Origin: Oscillospiraceae bacterium
GTDB taxonomy: Bacteria > Bacillota > Clostridia > Oscillospirales > Ruminococcaceae
DNA: 7,228 nt
Reading direction: 5' to 3'
Assembly: GCA_017451665.1 (NCBI GenBank)
Contig: JAFTNX010000084.1
Location: 1-7,228 of the forward strand
In this document: positions 1 through 5,852 of the stretch, piece by piece
Layout: each line of letters opens with the position of its first letter
Position numbering within the stretch: the first letter of the stretch is position 1
The notes under the pieces: model-generated
Seen by the model: the letters and a program-made list of their open reading frames with translations, nothing else
Told to the model about the DNA's origin: nothing
The model's database searches: none
Translations under genes and position numbers: made by a program

Positions 1-11
1 ATGACAAACAC

Positions 12-18
12 GAGGAGG
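12..18 (+). promoter_or_regulatory. Shine-Dalgarno that decides the first start
   Basis: GAGGAGG lies 9 nt before ATG 28. A near-perfect anti-16S match at this distance favours ATG 28 over the in-frame ATG at position 1. Confidence 0.6.
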
Positions 19-27
19 ATAAAGAGA

Positions 28-258
28 ATGGCACATAACAACTACGACCAGGAAGAGCCTGAATTCTGCGCTGACTGTGGCTGGGAGTTCACAATGGCTG
101 AAATGGCGCATTCCTCTTATTATCGACTCGATGACGAGCTTCTTTGTGAAGAGTGCTTTTTCAAGGCTATGCTTGAAGACGTGGACAGGCTTGAAAGCTA
201 TGCTAAGGAGAACAAGGAAAAATTCCTTGAACATTGTAAAAAGGAGTGTTGTGCATGA
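28..258 (+). CDS. Small four-cysteine zinc-binding phage protein
   Basis: A 76-residue protein with two Cys-x2-Cys pairs, C14/C17 (FCADCGWEF) and C40/C43 (LLCEECF), about 22 residues apart. This is the spacing of a zinc ribbon or LIM-like zinc knuckle. A charged helix follows (about 44-70) and the tail is Cys-rich (C70, C74, C75). No hydrophobic segment is visible, so it is probably cytoplasmic. Start: ATG 28 is chosen because GAGGAGG at 12-18 sits 9 nt upstream. An in-frame ATG at position 1 would add nine residues (MTNTRRIKR), and its own RBS would lie outside the window, so the longer form remains possible. The stop codon overlaps the yqaJ start (ATGA, 255-258), which implies translational coupling. 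The function is unknown; zinc-dependent structure or nucleic-acid/protein binding is inferred from the cysteines alone. Confidence 0.75.
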   Translation: MAHNNYDQEEPEFCADCGWEFTMAEMAHSSYYRLDDELLCEECFFKAMLEDVDRLESYAKENKEKFLEHCKKECCA

Positions 259-1187
259 TAACTACTGTATCTACTGCAAAAATGAGTCACGCTGAGTGGC
301 TTAAACACAGAAAGAAAGCTATCGGTGGCTCTGATGCACCGACTATTGTAGGACTTAATCATTACAGTTCTCCCTATGAACTGTGGGCTGAAAAACTCGG
401 AAGAATTCCGCCAAAGGAAGAAAACGAGGCTATGAGGTTAGGACACGACCTTGAAGATTATGTCGCTAAACGTTTTTGTGAAAAAAAGGGTAAAAAGGTC
501 CGTAGAAAAAAAGCTATGATTTACAATTCTCACTATCCTTTTGCTCATGCAAATGTTGACAGACTTGTAGTAGGTGAAGACGCAGGGCTTGAGTGTAAGA
601 CTACATCAGCGCTCAATATGAAGAAGTTTAAAAACGGAGAATATCCAGCAAATTATTACGTTCAGTGTCAGCATTATATGATGGTTACGGGACTTAAGAA
701 GTGGTATCTTGCAGTGCTTGTTCTCGGTAAGGAATTTCTTGTTTTCGAAATTGAGCGTAACGAGGATGACATTGAGGCACTTGCACAGGCTGAAAGCTAC
801 TTCTGGGACCTTGTAAAAAGCAAAACTCCACCTGCTGTTGACGGTAGTAACGCAACTACTGAAGCTCTTGGAACGATTTATAAAGAGTCTGCTGAAAGCA
901 ATATAATTGTAGACCTGACACCTCTGAAAACAGCTCTCTTAATCAGAAATAATGCAAAAGCGCAGATTTCAGAACTTGAAAAACTTGTAGCTGAAAAGGA
1001 AAATGAAATCAAAAGCTATATGGGTGAAAATCCAAGTGGAGAGTGTGATGGTTTTGTAGTCAGCTGGAAAACTCAGGACCGAACAATCTTTGATAAAAAG
1101 GCTTTTGCAAAATCAAGACCTGACATCAGGCTTGACGCTTTTATGAAAACATCAACATCAAGACCGTTTAAGGTTTCAAAAATATAA
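255..1187 (+). CDS. yqaJ: YqaJ-family phage recombination exonuclease
   Basis: A 310-residue lambda-exonuclease-like (PD-(D/E)XK) nuclease of the YqaJ viral recombinase family. The family is known to resect double-stranded DNA ends to feed an annealing protein. Visible motifs: R19 and IGGSDAPTIVGLNHYSSPYE (23-42), the YqaJ N-terminal signature; E66-centred GHDLEDYV (63-70); NVDRL with D102; LECK with E113 and K115, which form the metal-binding D...ExK core; and YYVQCQHYMMVTG (134-146) with Q137/Q139. A coiled-coil-like segment (about 235-255) and a conserved-looking C-terminal extension (about 265-310, ending RPFKVSKI) follow. Start: ATG 255, 8 nt after AAGGAG at 241-246. The upstream in-frame GTG 246 lies within that site and is rejected. 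It overlaps the preceding gene by 4 bp (ATGA), and recT follows 20 bp downstream, the usual exonuclease-annealase pair. All catalytic residues appear intact. Confidence 0.93.
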   Translation: MITTVSTAKMSHAEWLKHRKKAIGGSDAPTIVGLNHYSSPYELWAEKLGRIPPKEENEAMRLGHDLEDYVAKRFCEKKGKKVRRKKAMIYNSHYPFAHANVDRLVVGEDAGLECKTTSALNMKKFKNGEYPANYYVQCQHYMMVTGLKKWYLAVLVLGKEFLVFEIERNEDDIEALAQAESYFWDLVKSKTPPAVDGSNATTEALGTIYKESAESNIIVDLTPLKTALLIRNNAKAQISELEKLVAEKENEIKSYMGENPSGECDGFVVSWKTQDRTIFDKKAFAKSRPDIRLDAFMKTSTSRPFKVSKI

Positions 1188-1207
1188 GATTTTAGGAGGA
1201 AAAGAAA

Positions 1208-2044
1208 ATGGCAAACGAAGGAATTATCAAGACAAAAACAACATCACAGGGTGAGCTTGCAAAAAAGCCACAGGAAAAGTCTCTTACAGGACTTATCAAG
1301 TCAATGGAGGGAGAGATTAAGAAAGCTCTTCCGTCGGTTATCACACCAGAGCGTTTTACAAGAATGGCGCTTACAGCTATCAGAACAACACCGGGACTTA
1401 CAAGCTGTGAGCCTATGAGTTTCCTCGCTGCTATGATGAGTGCAGCACAGCTCGGACTTGAGCCTAACACACCTCTCGGACAGGCTTATATTCTTCCTTA
1501 CAAGAACACCAAGAAGAACATCACAGAAGTGCAGTTCCAGATTGGATATAAGGGACTTATTGACCTTGCTTATCGTTCAGGAGAAGTCGAGGTAGTTCAG
1601 GCACAGTGTGTTTATGCTAACGACAAATTTGAATGTGAATACGGCATTGAGCCTAAGCTTAAGCACGTTCCTGCTGACAGCAACAGAGGAGACCTTGTAA
1701 AGGTTTATGCGATGTTCAGAACAAAGTCAGGTGGCTATGGTTTCGAAGTTATGAGTGTTGAAGACATCAGGGCTCACGCTAAGAAGTACAGCAAGGCATT
1801 TTCAAGTCAGTACAGCCCGTGGACTACATCATTTGAAGAAATGGCAAAGAAGACAGTACTTAAAAAGGCACTTAAATATGCACCTCTTAAATCAGATTTT
1901 GTAAGAGCAGTGTCTCAGGACAATGCAGTCAAGAACGAAATTTCAGACGATATGTACGAGGTTTCAGGTGACATTATTGATATTACTGACACACAGGTTG
2001 TTGATGAAAGCACAGGTGAGGTAATTGAAATTACTGAACAGTAA
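1208..2044 (+). CDS. recT: RecT-family single-strand annealing protein
   Basis: A 278-residue RecT family protein. It binds ssDNA exposed by the exonuclease and promotes annealing and strand invasion, acting with YqaJ as a phage recombination system. Family signatures visible in order: TPERFTRMALTAIRTTPGL (46-64), LAAMMSAAQLGLEPNTPLGQ (73-92), AYILPYKN (93-100), VQFQIGYKGLIDLAYRSG (108-125), and a C-terminal core with YSPWTTSFEEMAKKTVLKK (202-220) and ALKYAPL (221-227). The last 35 or so residues are acidic (IIDIT, GEVIEITEQ) and probably disordered; by analogy such tails contact SSB or the nuclease. AGGAGG at 1194-1199 lies 8 nt before the ATG. All 18 leucines use CTT or CTC, in contrast to the genes after 5490. 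The length is normal for the family and no defect is seen. Confidence 0.95.
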   Translation: MANEGIIKTKTTSQGELAKKPQEKSLTGLIKSMEGEIKKALPSVITPERFTRMALTAIRTTPGLTSCEPMSFLAAMMSAAQLGLEPNTPLGQAYILPYKNTKKNITEVQFQIGYKGLIDLAYRSGEVEVVQAQCVYANDKFECEYGIEPKLKHVPADSNRGDLVKVYAMFRTKSGGYGFEVMSVEDIRAHAKKYSKAFSSQYSPWTTSFEEMAKKTVLKKALKYAPLKSDFVRAVSQDNAVKNEISDDMYEVSGDIIDITDTQVVDESTGEVIEITEQ

Positions 2045-2294
2045 TGAAACACTTCTCAAAGCGTATAACTACTTTGAGAAAAAAGCAGAATTTTACATTG
2101 ATACGGAGAAAGTGCTTGTCGCTAATGGTGGCAAGCCTGCTCCTGATTGGAACGATGTGAAAATCGCACATCTTGTAGCATTTAACTTAATCTCTGCTCT
2201 CTGCAAGCACAGAGGGTTGATTAAAAATTACGAAGAGGAGGAAATAAATGCTGAACAGAGTAATCTTAATGGGGCGAATAACCCAGGACCTTGA
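2025..2294 (+). CDS. Hypothetical protein overlapping recT and ssb
   Basis: An 89-residue ORF of unknown function. It starts at TTG 2025 (an inferred start), 3 nt after the SD-like AGGTGAGG at 2014-2021. No ATG exists in this frame before the conserved-looking body. It overlaps the end of recT by 20 bp and the start of ssb by 47 bp. The middle (about 10-70: KAYNYFEKKAEFYIDTEKV, then DWNDVKIAHLVAFNLISALC) has balanced hydrophobic/charged composition and predicted helices, so it looks like a real soluble protein. The last 20 or so residues (EEEEINAEQSNLNGANNPGP) are constrained by the ssb ribosome binding site and first codons. The only competitor, a 38-codon ORF from ATG 2044, is less protein-like. 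Probably a small cytoplasmic accessory protein of the recombination module; the start is uncertain. Confidence 0.6.
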   Translation: MKLLNSNETLLKAYNYFEKKAEFYIDTEKVLVANGGKPAPDWNDVKIAHLVAFNLISALCKHRGLIKNYEEEEINAEQSNLNGANNPGP

Positions 2295-2721
2295 CCTGAA
2301 GCAGACACCTTCGGGAGTGTCTGTATTGACATTTAACCTTGCAGTAGAGCGTAACTACACAAAGCAGGGTGAAGAACGTGAGGCAGATTTCATAACCTGC
2401 GTGGCGTGGAGAAACAACGCTGAATTCATCAGCAGATATTTTGCAAAGGGCAGAATGATTGCACTTGAAGGTAGACTCAGAACAAGAAATTATGAGGACA
2501 GTAACGGCACTAAGCACTATGTTACAGAGGTCTACATAGACAGCGTTTCTTTCACGGGAGAAGCCAAGAAAGATGATAACGGAAATTCAACAAATCAGAG
2601 TAAGCCGAAGTCACCACCTCCTCAGAAGAGTGTTGCTGTCACAGAGGAAGACGTGCAGACAGCTATTGGAGATTTGGGCGACTTTGAAGAAGTTTTATCA
2701 GACGGTCCGGTACCGTTTTAA
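2248..2721 (+). CDS. ssb: Single-stranded DNA-binding protein (SSB)
   Basis: A 157-residue bacterial/phage-type SSB that coats ssDNA during replication and recombination, normally as a tetramer. The N-terminal OB fold (1-105) shows the usual opening MLNRVILMGRITQDLDLK, TFNLAVERNY (28-37), DFITCVAWRNNAEFISRYFAKG (47-68, with W54) and EGRLRTRNYED (74-84). A hydrophilic Pro/Ser/Gln-rich linker follows (about 106-140), then an acidic C-terminal tip ending DGPVPF. This is a variant of the canonical DDDIPF peptide that recruits partner proteins. Start: ATG 2248, 6 nt after AGGAGG at 2236-2241. Its position between recT and the replication initiator fits a phage-encoded SSB serving both processes. 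The length is normal. Confidence 0.95.
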   Translation: MLNRVILMGRITQDLDLKQTPSGVSVLTFNLAVERNYTKQGEEREADFITCVAWRNNAEFISRYFAKGRMIALEGRLRTRNYEDSNGTKHYVTEVYIDSVSFTGEAKKDDNGNSTNQSKPKSPPPQKSVAVTEEDVQTAIGDLGDFEEVLSDGPVPF

Positions 2722-2730
2722 GGAGTAATT

Positions 2731-3516
2731 ATGGCAAAGAAAAAGCTTGATTGGTTCAAGCTTGATTGTCAGCTGGACGATAGCATGAAGCTTATCGAAC
2801 TTGAATTTGGATTATACGGGTTTGCGATAATAGTCAAGCTGTGGCAGAAAATTTACGGTGGCGAAGGTTATTATTGCGGATGGAATAGCGACGTAGCTCT
2901 GATGTTTGCAGGTGAAAATCATATAAGTGTCGGAACTGTGTCGGAAATAGTAAGTGCTGCTATAAGAAGAGGTATTTTTGATAAAGAAAAGTTTAATGAA
3001 TTTGGAATTCTGACTTCACACGGAATACAGACAAGATATTTTGATTGTGCAGAAAGAAGAAAAAACCAAAGTCTTAAACCTGAATACCTCTTGCTTTGCA
3101 ATACCCCAAAACCAAAAAATGTTGACAATTCAAGCAAAAATGCAGACATTTCAAAGAAAAATGCAAACATTTTTTCACAGAGAAGAGAAGAGGAGAGAAG
3201 AGAAGATAAGAGTAGAGGAGAGGAGAGTAATTCGCCTGACGGCTCAGCCCCCCTCCTCCCTCAATCAGACTACGATTCTCTTGTTTCTGAATTCGGTAAG
3301 GAGATTACCGACAGATACGTTCTGAAAATGTCAACTTACATCAAAGAGTACAGAAACGGCAAGCCTTACAAGGCACCTGCTGCTATGATAAAAAAGTGGA
3401 TTTCAGAGGACAAGCCTGAGATTCCAAAAGACAAAAGCTATGACCTAAGTGAAGTTGACGAATTCGGAATGAATTATCTTATGAACAGAAAAAAGAAGAA
3501 GGAGGACACAGAATGA
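2731..3516 (+). CDS. DUF4373 / DnaD-like phage replication initiator
   Basis: A 261-residue protein resembling phage replication proteins with an N-terminal DUF4373 (Lin1244/Lin1753-like) domain. This domain is recognised at 1-110 by the opening KLDWFKLDCQLDDSMKLIEL, then FGLYGFAIIVKLWQKIY (26-42) and RRGIFD (79-84), a winged-helix-like fold. Residues 129-149 are three 7-residue repeats (KNVDNSS, KNADISK, KNANIFS). Residues 150-167 are almost all Arg/Glu/Lys/Ser. Both low-complexity parts coincide with striking DNA structure (see the repeat entries). The C-terminal part (about 183-228, YIKEYRNGKPYKAPAAMIKKWISED) resembles the DnaD-type tail with a final W. Probable role: binding the phage origin and assembling the replisome; this is inferred from family and context. 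No helicase loader or helicase lies in the window, so host proteins or outside genes would be needed. AAGGAG at 2720-2725 is 5 nt before the ATG and overlaps the ssb stop. Confidence 0.82.
   Translation: MAKKKLDWFKLDCQLDDSMKLIELEFGLYGFAIIVKLWQKIYGGEGYYCGWNSDVALMFAGENHISVGTVSEIVSAAIRRGIFDKEKFNEFGILTSHGIQTRYFDCAERRKNQSLKPEYLLLCNTPKPKNVDNSSKNADISKKNANIFSQRREEERREDKSRGEESNSPDGSAPLLPQSDYDSLVSEFGKEITDRYVLKMSTYIKEYRNGKPYKAPAAMIKKWISEDKPEIPKDKSYDLSEVDEFGMNYLMNRKKKKEDTE
3115..3177 (+). repeat. Three 21-bp iteron-like direct repeats
   Basis: Three copies in exact 21-bp register begin at 3115, 3136 and 3157. Their cores are AAAAATGTTGACAATT, AAAAATGCAGACATTT and AAAAATGCAAACATTT; copies 2 and 3 differ at one of 16 core positions. 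Copies 2 and 3 are also imperfect palindromes (AAATG-n4-CATTT; copy 3 extends to AAAAATG/CATTTTT). A period of two helical turns puts every copy on the same DNA face, as in initiator-binding iterons. The repeats are in frame and encode the heptads KNVDNSS, KNADISK and KNANIFS in the initiator linker. A protein-level repeat is the alternative explanation, but identity at third codon positions favours selection on DNA. Confidence 0.6.
3179..3227 (+). repeat. Homopurine tract with mirror repeat
   Basis: 49 nt with only two pyrimidines (T3207 and T3213). The pure-purine core 3179-3206 contains a perfect mirror repeat, 3181-3192 against 3195-3206, with a 2-nt centre (12-nt arms AGAAGAGAAGAG and its mirror image). 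Such homopurine mirror repeats are the classic substrate for intramolecular triplex (H-DNA). The tract encodes the Arg/Glu-rich stretch (150-167) of the initiator. It lies immediately downstream of the three iterons, like the strand-asymmetric region next to the iterons of the lambda origin, though it is GA-rich rather than AT-rich. Confidence 0.65.
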
Positions 3517-3863
3517 TTTTCAAATACGAAATACCTGATGTTCCTCCTTCAAACAATAAGTTCATAGGAAGAAATCAGCGCTGGCAGTACCAGGATGAAA
3601 AAAAGAAGTGGACAGAGGCTGTTGCTCTCTTTTGCAGACCGAAACCAAAGGTGCCATTCAAGAGGGCAGTAGTCACGCTTACATATCACTTTAAGGACGG
3701 CCGAAGACGTGACCCTGATAATTACAGTGGGAAGTTTATTCTTGACGGACTTGTAAGGTGTGGAATACTTGCAGACGACAGCTTTGATGTTATTGACCTG
3801 AAGCTCTGCAAGGGCGAGACTTCCAAGAAACCATATACGGAAATTGAGGTGGAGGAGAAGTGA
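3513..3863 (+). CDS. rusA: RusA-family Holliday junction resolvase
   Basis: A 116-residue RusA endodeoxyribonuclease, a dimeric Mg-dependent enzyme that cuts four-way junctions symmetrically. The N-terminus has the family pattern IPDVPPSNNKF (7-17). The catalytic segment is RRRDPDNYSGKFILDGL (64-80) followed by ILADDS (85-90). D67, D69 and D88 match the spacing of the catalytic D70/D72/D91 of E. coli RusA, and K74 is near the catalytic lysine position, with one extra residue between D69 and K74. The length is normal (about 120). ATG 3513 overlaps the initiator stop (ATGA), with AAGGAGG at 3499-3505, 7 nt upstream. In this operon it would resolve recombination intermediates made by YqaJ/RecT and branched replication forks. 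No inactivating change is seen. Confidence 0.93.
   Translation: MIFKYEIPDVPPSNNKFIGRNQRWQYQDEKKKWTEAVALFCRPKPKVPFKRAVVTLTYHFKDGRRRDPDNYSGKFILDGLVRCGILADDSFDVIDLKLCKGETSKKPYTEIEVEEK
3847..3857 (+). promoter_or_regulatory. Ribosome binding site for GTG-start methyltransferase
   Basis: AGGTGGAGGAG directly precedes GTG 3860. AGGTGG gives a 7-nt spacer and GGAGG a 4-nt spacer. No in-frame ATG occurs before motif I, so the GTG overlapping the rusA stop is the best start. Confidence 0.6.
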
Positions 3864-5485
3864 AACAGACAGATTTTTTCAGTGAATACATTGTAGATAA
3901 CTTTGCAGGAGGTGGAGGAGCTTCTACGGGTATTGAGCTTGCAACAGGACGAGCTGTTGACATAGCTATCAATCACGACCCTGACGCTATCCTGATGCAC
4001 AAGACAAACCACCCTTACACTCGTCACTTCTGCGAAAGCGTATGGGACGTTAATCCGAGAGAGATTTGTTACGGCCATCCAGTGGCTCTTATGTGGCTTT
4101 CGCCTGACTGCAAGCATTTTTCAAGAGCGAAAGGTGGAAAGCCTGTAAGCAAGAATATCAGAGGCCTTGCGTGGATAGCTGTGAGATGGGCTGCAACAGT
4201 AAAGCCGAGAGTTATTATTCTTGAAAATGTTCCTGAATTCGTGACGTGGGGACCTTTGGACGAGAACAATTACCCTGATATGAAAAAGAGAGGCAGGACA
4301 TTCAACAGTTTTGTGAATGCTCTTAAAAGCTATGGATATGAGGTAAAGTGGCAGAAGCTGAAAGCTTGTGACTATGGAGCGCCTACAATCAGAGAAAGAT
4401 TTTTTCTTATAGCAAGGTGTGACGGACAGCCTATTGTTTTTCCTGAAGCTACTCACGGAGAAGGTAAGAAACCATACAGAACAGCAGCAGAATGTATTGA
4501 CTGGAGCGTACCGGTTAAGTCGATTTTTGAGAGGAGTAAACCTCTTGCAGAAAACACTCTCAGAAGAATTGCAAAAGGGCTTGACAAATTCACAATCAAA
4601 TCAGACAAGCCGTTTATTTTAAGATATAAATTCAACAATGAGCCTGAAAGTGTGTCAGAGTCTTTGTCAACAATTACAGCTGTAAACAGCCATTATATTG
4701 TCGCACCTTCAATTCAAAAATATTTTGGTGGAGTTATTGGTAATGAAGTTACAGAGCCTTTGTCAACAGTGACAGCAATAGACCACAACGCTTTGCTTGC
4801 TTCCAGCCTTATCCAGTATCATTCAGAAACATCAGATACAGAAGTGCGAGGGCAGGCGTTTTCAAAACCACTTATGACGGTTGACGGCTCACCAAGATAT
4901 GCTCTTACATCAGCTCACATTGTCAAGTATTACAGTGGTGATAATTATTCGGGTGTTAACGAACCTTTGCACACAATAACCACGCTTGAACGTCACGGGC
5001 TTATTGAAAGTCACTTGTGTGTATTAAGAAATAATCAAGACTGCAAGTCTATGAATGAGCCAGTATCGACAGTATGCACGTCAGGAGGACATTTTGGTGA
5101 AATCAGAACAAGCCTTGTGAAATATCCTCCGGACCAGGATATGCAGCACTGGGGAGAAGTCAGAAAGCTTCTGAACAGATTTTGTGATTATAAAATGGCT
5201 GACGACGAAGTGCTTCTCCTTGAAATTGACGGAGAGAATTATTTTATCGGCGATATTGGTATGAGAATGCTTGAACCGAGAGAACTTTACAACGCACAAG
5301 GATTTCCAAGTGATTACATAATTGACAGGGACTATCAGGGCAACGTTTATCCTCGTTCAAAGCAGGTTGCACGTTGTGGGAATGCTGTTCCACCACCATT
5401 TGCAGAGGCACTTGTGAGAGCTAATCTCCCTGAACTGTGTGGAAGGAAAATCACAACAATGGAAGAACTAAGTAAAGTTATTTAG
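3860..5485 (+). CDS. C5-cytosine DNA methyltransferase with repeated TRD
   Basis: A 541-residue DNA (cytosine-5) methyltransferase that transfers methyl from SAM to cytosine in a specific site. Motifs in order: I, VDNFAGGGGASTGIE (12-26, SAM binding); IV, WLSPDCKHFSRAKGG (79-93), with presumed catalytic C84 in a Pro-Asp-Cys context rather than the usual Pro-Cys; VI, LENVPEF (121-127); VIII, DYGAPTIRERFFLIA (171-185); IX, MRMLEPRELYNAQGFP (468-483); X, ARCGNAVPPPFAEAL (504-518). The 280-residue stretch between VIII and IX is much longer than usual and holds five copies of an E-P-L-S-T-[VI]-T-A-like motif, at 267, 299, 337, 368 and 400. Start: GTG 3860, overlapping the rusA stop (GTGA) behind a purine-rich SD (AGGTGGAGGAG, 3847-3857). 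No restriction nuclease is adjacent, so it is an orphan enzyme. Protection from host restriction or epigenetic control of the phage is inferred; the target site cannot be read from sequence. Confidence 0.93.
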   Translation: MKQTDFFSEYIVDNFAGGGGASTGIELATGRAVDIAINHDPDAILMHKTNHPYTRHFCESVWDVNPREICYGHPVALMWLSPDCKHFSRAKGGKPVSKNIRGLAWIAVRWAATVKPRVIILENVPEFVTWGPLDENNYPDMKKRGRTFNSFVNALKSYGYEVKWQKLKACDYGAPTIRERFFLIARCDGQPIVFPEATHGEGKKPYRTAAECIDWSVPVKSIFERSKPLAENTLRRIAKGLDKFTIKSDKPFILRYKFNNEPESVSESLSTITAVNSHYIVAPSIQKYFGGVIGNEVTEPLSTVTAIDHNALLASSLIQYHSETSDTEVRGQAFSKPLMTVDGSPRYALTSAHIVKYYSGDNYSGVNEPLHTITTLERHGLIESHLCVLRNNQDCKSMNEPVSTVCTSGGHFGEIRTSLVKYPPDQDMQHWGEVRKLLNRFCDYKMADDEVLLLEIDGENYFIGDIGMRMLEPRELYNAQGFPSDYIIDRDYQGNVYPRSKQVARCGNAVPPPFAEALVRANLPELCGRKITTMEELSKVI

Positions 5486-5495
5486 GAGGTTAACT

Positions 5496-5852
5496 ATGAC
5501 AGATAATGAAATTATAAAGGCGTTGGAAGAATGTATTGAATTAAGGTTTGATGATGAAACCGAGTACGTAACTGTAAGACTTGATACTCTTACAAACGCC
5601 CTTGACCTTATCAAGCGACAGCAGGCAGAGATTGAAAAATTTAAAAATTTGCCTATAATTGGTAGCCTTTGCCCAATGTGGAAAGCAGAAGCAAGAGTTG
5701 AAACAATAAAAGAGTTTGCAGAGAAGTTGAAAGCAGAGTACGAAGGATATGATGAAACATATCATCAGATATTCTACTCATCCTTGGTAAAGGCAATTGA
5801 TAAAATTGCAAAAGAAATTACAGGAAAGGAAGATGAAAGTAATGGCGTATAA
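5496..5852 (+). CDS. Hypothetical phage coiled-coil protein
   Basis: A 118-residue protein of unknown function. It resembles a group of small clostridial phage proteins that begin MTDNEIIKALE and carry a helix of the type ALDLIKRQQAEIEKFKN (35-51), a likely coiled coil, followed by a second helix ETIKEFAEKLKAEY (69-82). Many relatives carry a Cys-rich segment after the opening; here it is replaced by CIELRFDDETEYVTVRLD (13-30), predicted beta. No signal peptide or membrane helix is seen. AGGAGG at 5484-5489, 6 nt before the ATG, overlaps the methyltransferase stop. It opens the module of small genes with different leucine codon use (5 of 10 Leu are TTA/TTG). The family resemblance is from memory and no function is assigned. 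Confidence 0.8.
   Translation: MTDNEIIKALEECIELRFDDETEYVTVRLDTLTNALDLIKRQQAEIEKFKNLPIIGSLCPMWKAEARVETIKEFAEKLKAEYEGYDETYHQIFYSSLVKAIDKIAKEITGKEDESNGV
5824..5838 (+). repeat. Translation-initiation repeat, copy 1
   Basis: GAAAGGAAGATGAAA is identical to 6032-6046. Each copy holds the SD (AGGAAG) and an upstream ATG just before the preferred start of the next gene. Confidence 0.5.

Larger units (their letters stand above)
3115..3227. other. Candidate phage replication origin inside initiator gene
   Basis: Inferred from the combination of phased direct repeats, an adjacent purine-strand tract and their location in the linker of a replication initiator gene. Lambdoid phages place ori inside gene O with the same ordering: iterons, then an asymmetric tract. 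No functional evidence is visible, and some phage initiator linkers carry similar low-complexity sequence. Confidence 0.4.

Noticed and set aside
3..38. Possible 3' end of an upstream gene (frame 3, ending TAA at 36-38), or an upstream stop TGA at 2-4 overlapping ATG 1
   Set aside because: Only 11 codons or a single stop are visible, so neither can be supported. The TGA at 2-4 would fit an ATGA junction with ATG 1, which is why the longer first-gene start is kept as an alternative.
2044..2160. 38-codon ORF from ATG 2044, overlapping the recT stop
   Set aside because: A hydrophobic Leu-rich tail and basic head could suggest a tiny membrane peptide. However, it has no SD, and the overlapping frame from 2025 has better protein-like composition and length.
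3115..3177. CRISPR-like array
   Set aside because: The repeats are contiguous at 21 bp with no unique spacers, and they are in frame within a gene.
3248..3262. C/T run that could pair with the upstream purine tract as a terminator hairpin
   Set aside because: Pairing with the GA tract is imperfect, no U-run follows and it lies within coding sequence. Not supported as a terminator.
3041..3325. Alternative plus-frame ORF through the purine tract, also reading Arg/Glu repeats
   Set aside because: Any frame of a GA-rich tract gives Arg/Glu/Lys runs. The DUF4373 frame has the domain, the SD and a natural stop.
3722..4117. 131-codon minus-strand ORF across the rusA/methyltransferase junction
   Set aside because: It lies antisense to two well-supported genes, has low-complexity Ser/Val-rich composition and shows no recognisable motif. 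Treated as a shadow.
4121..4456. 111-codon minus-strand ORF inside the methyltransferase
   Set aside because: Antisense to motifs IV-VIII of the methyltransferase, with no plausible ribosome binding context or protein-like pattern.
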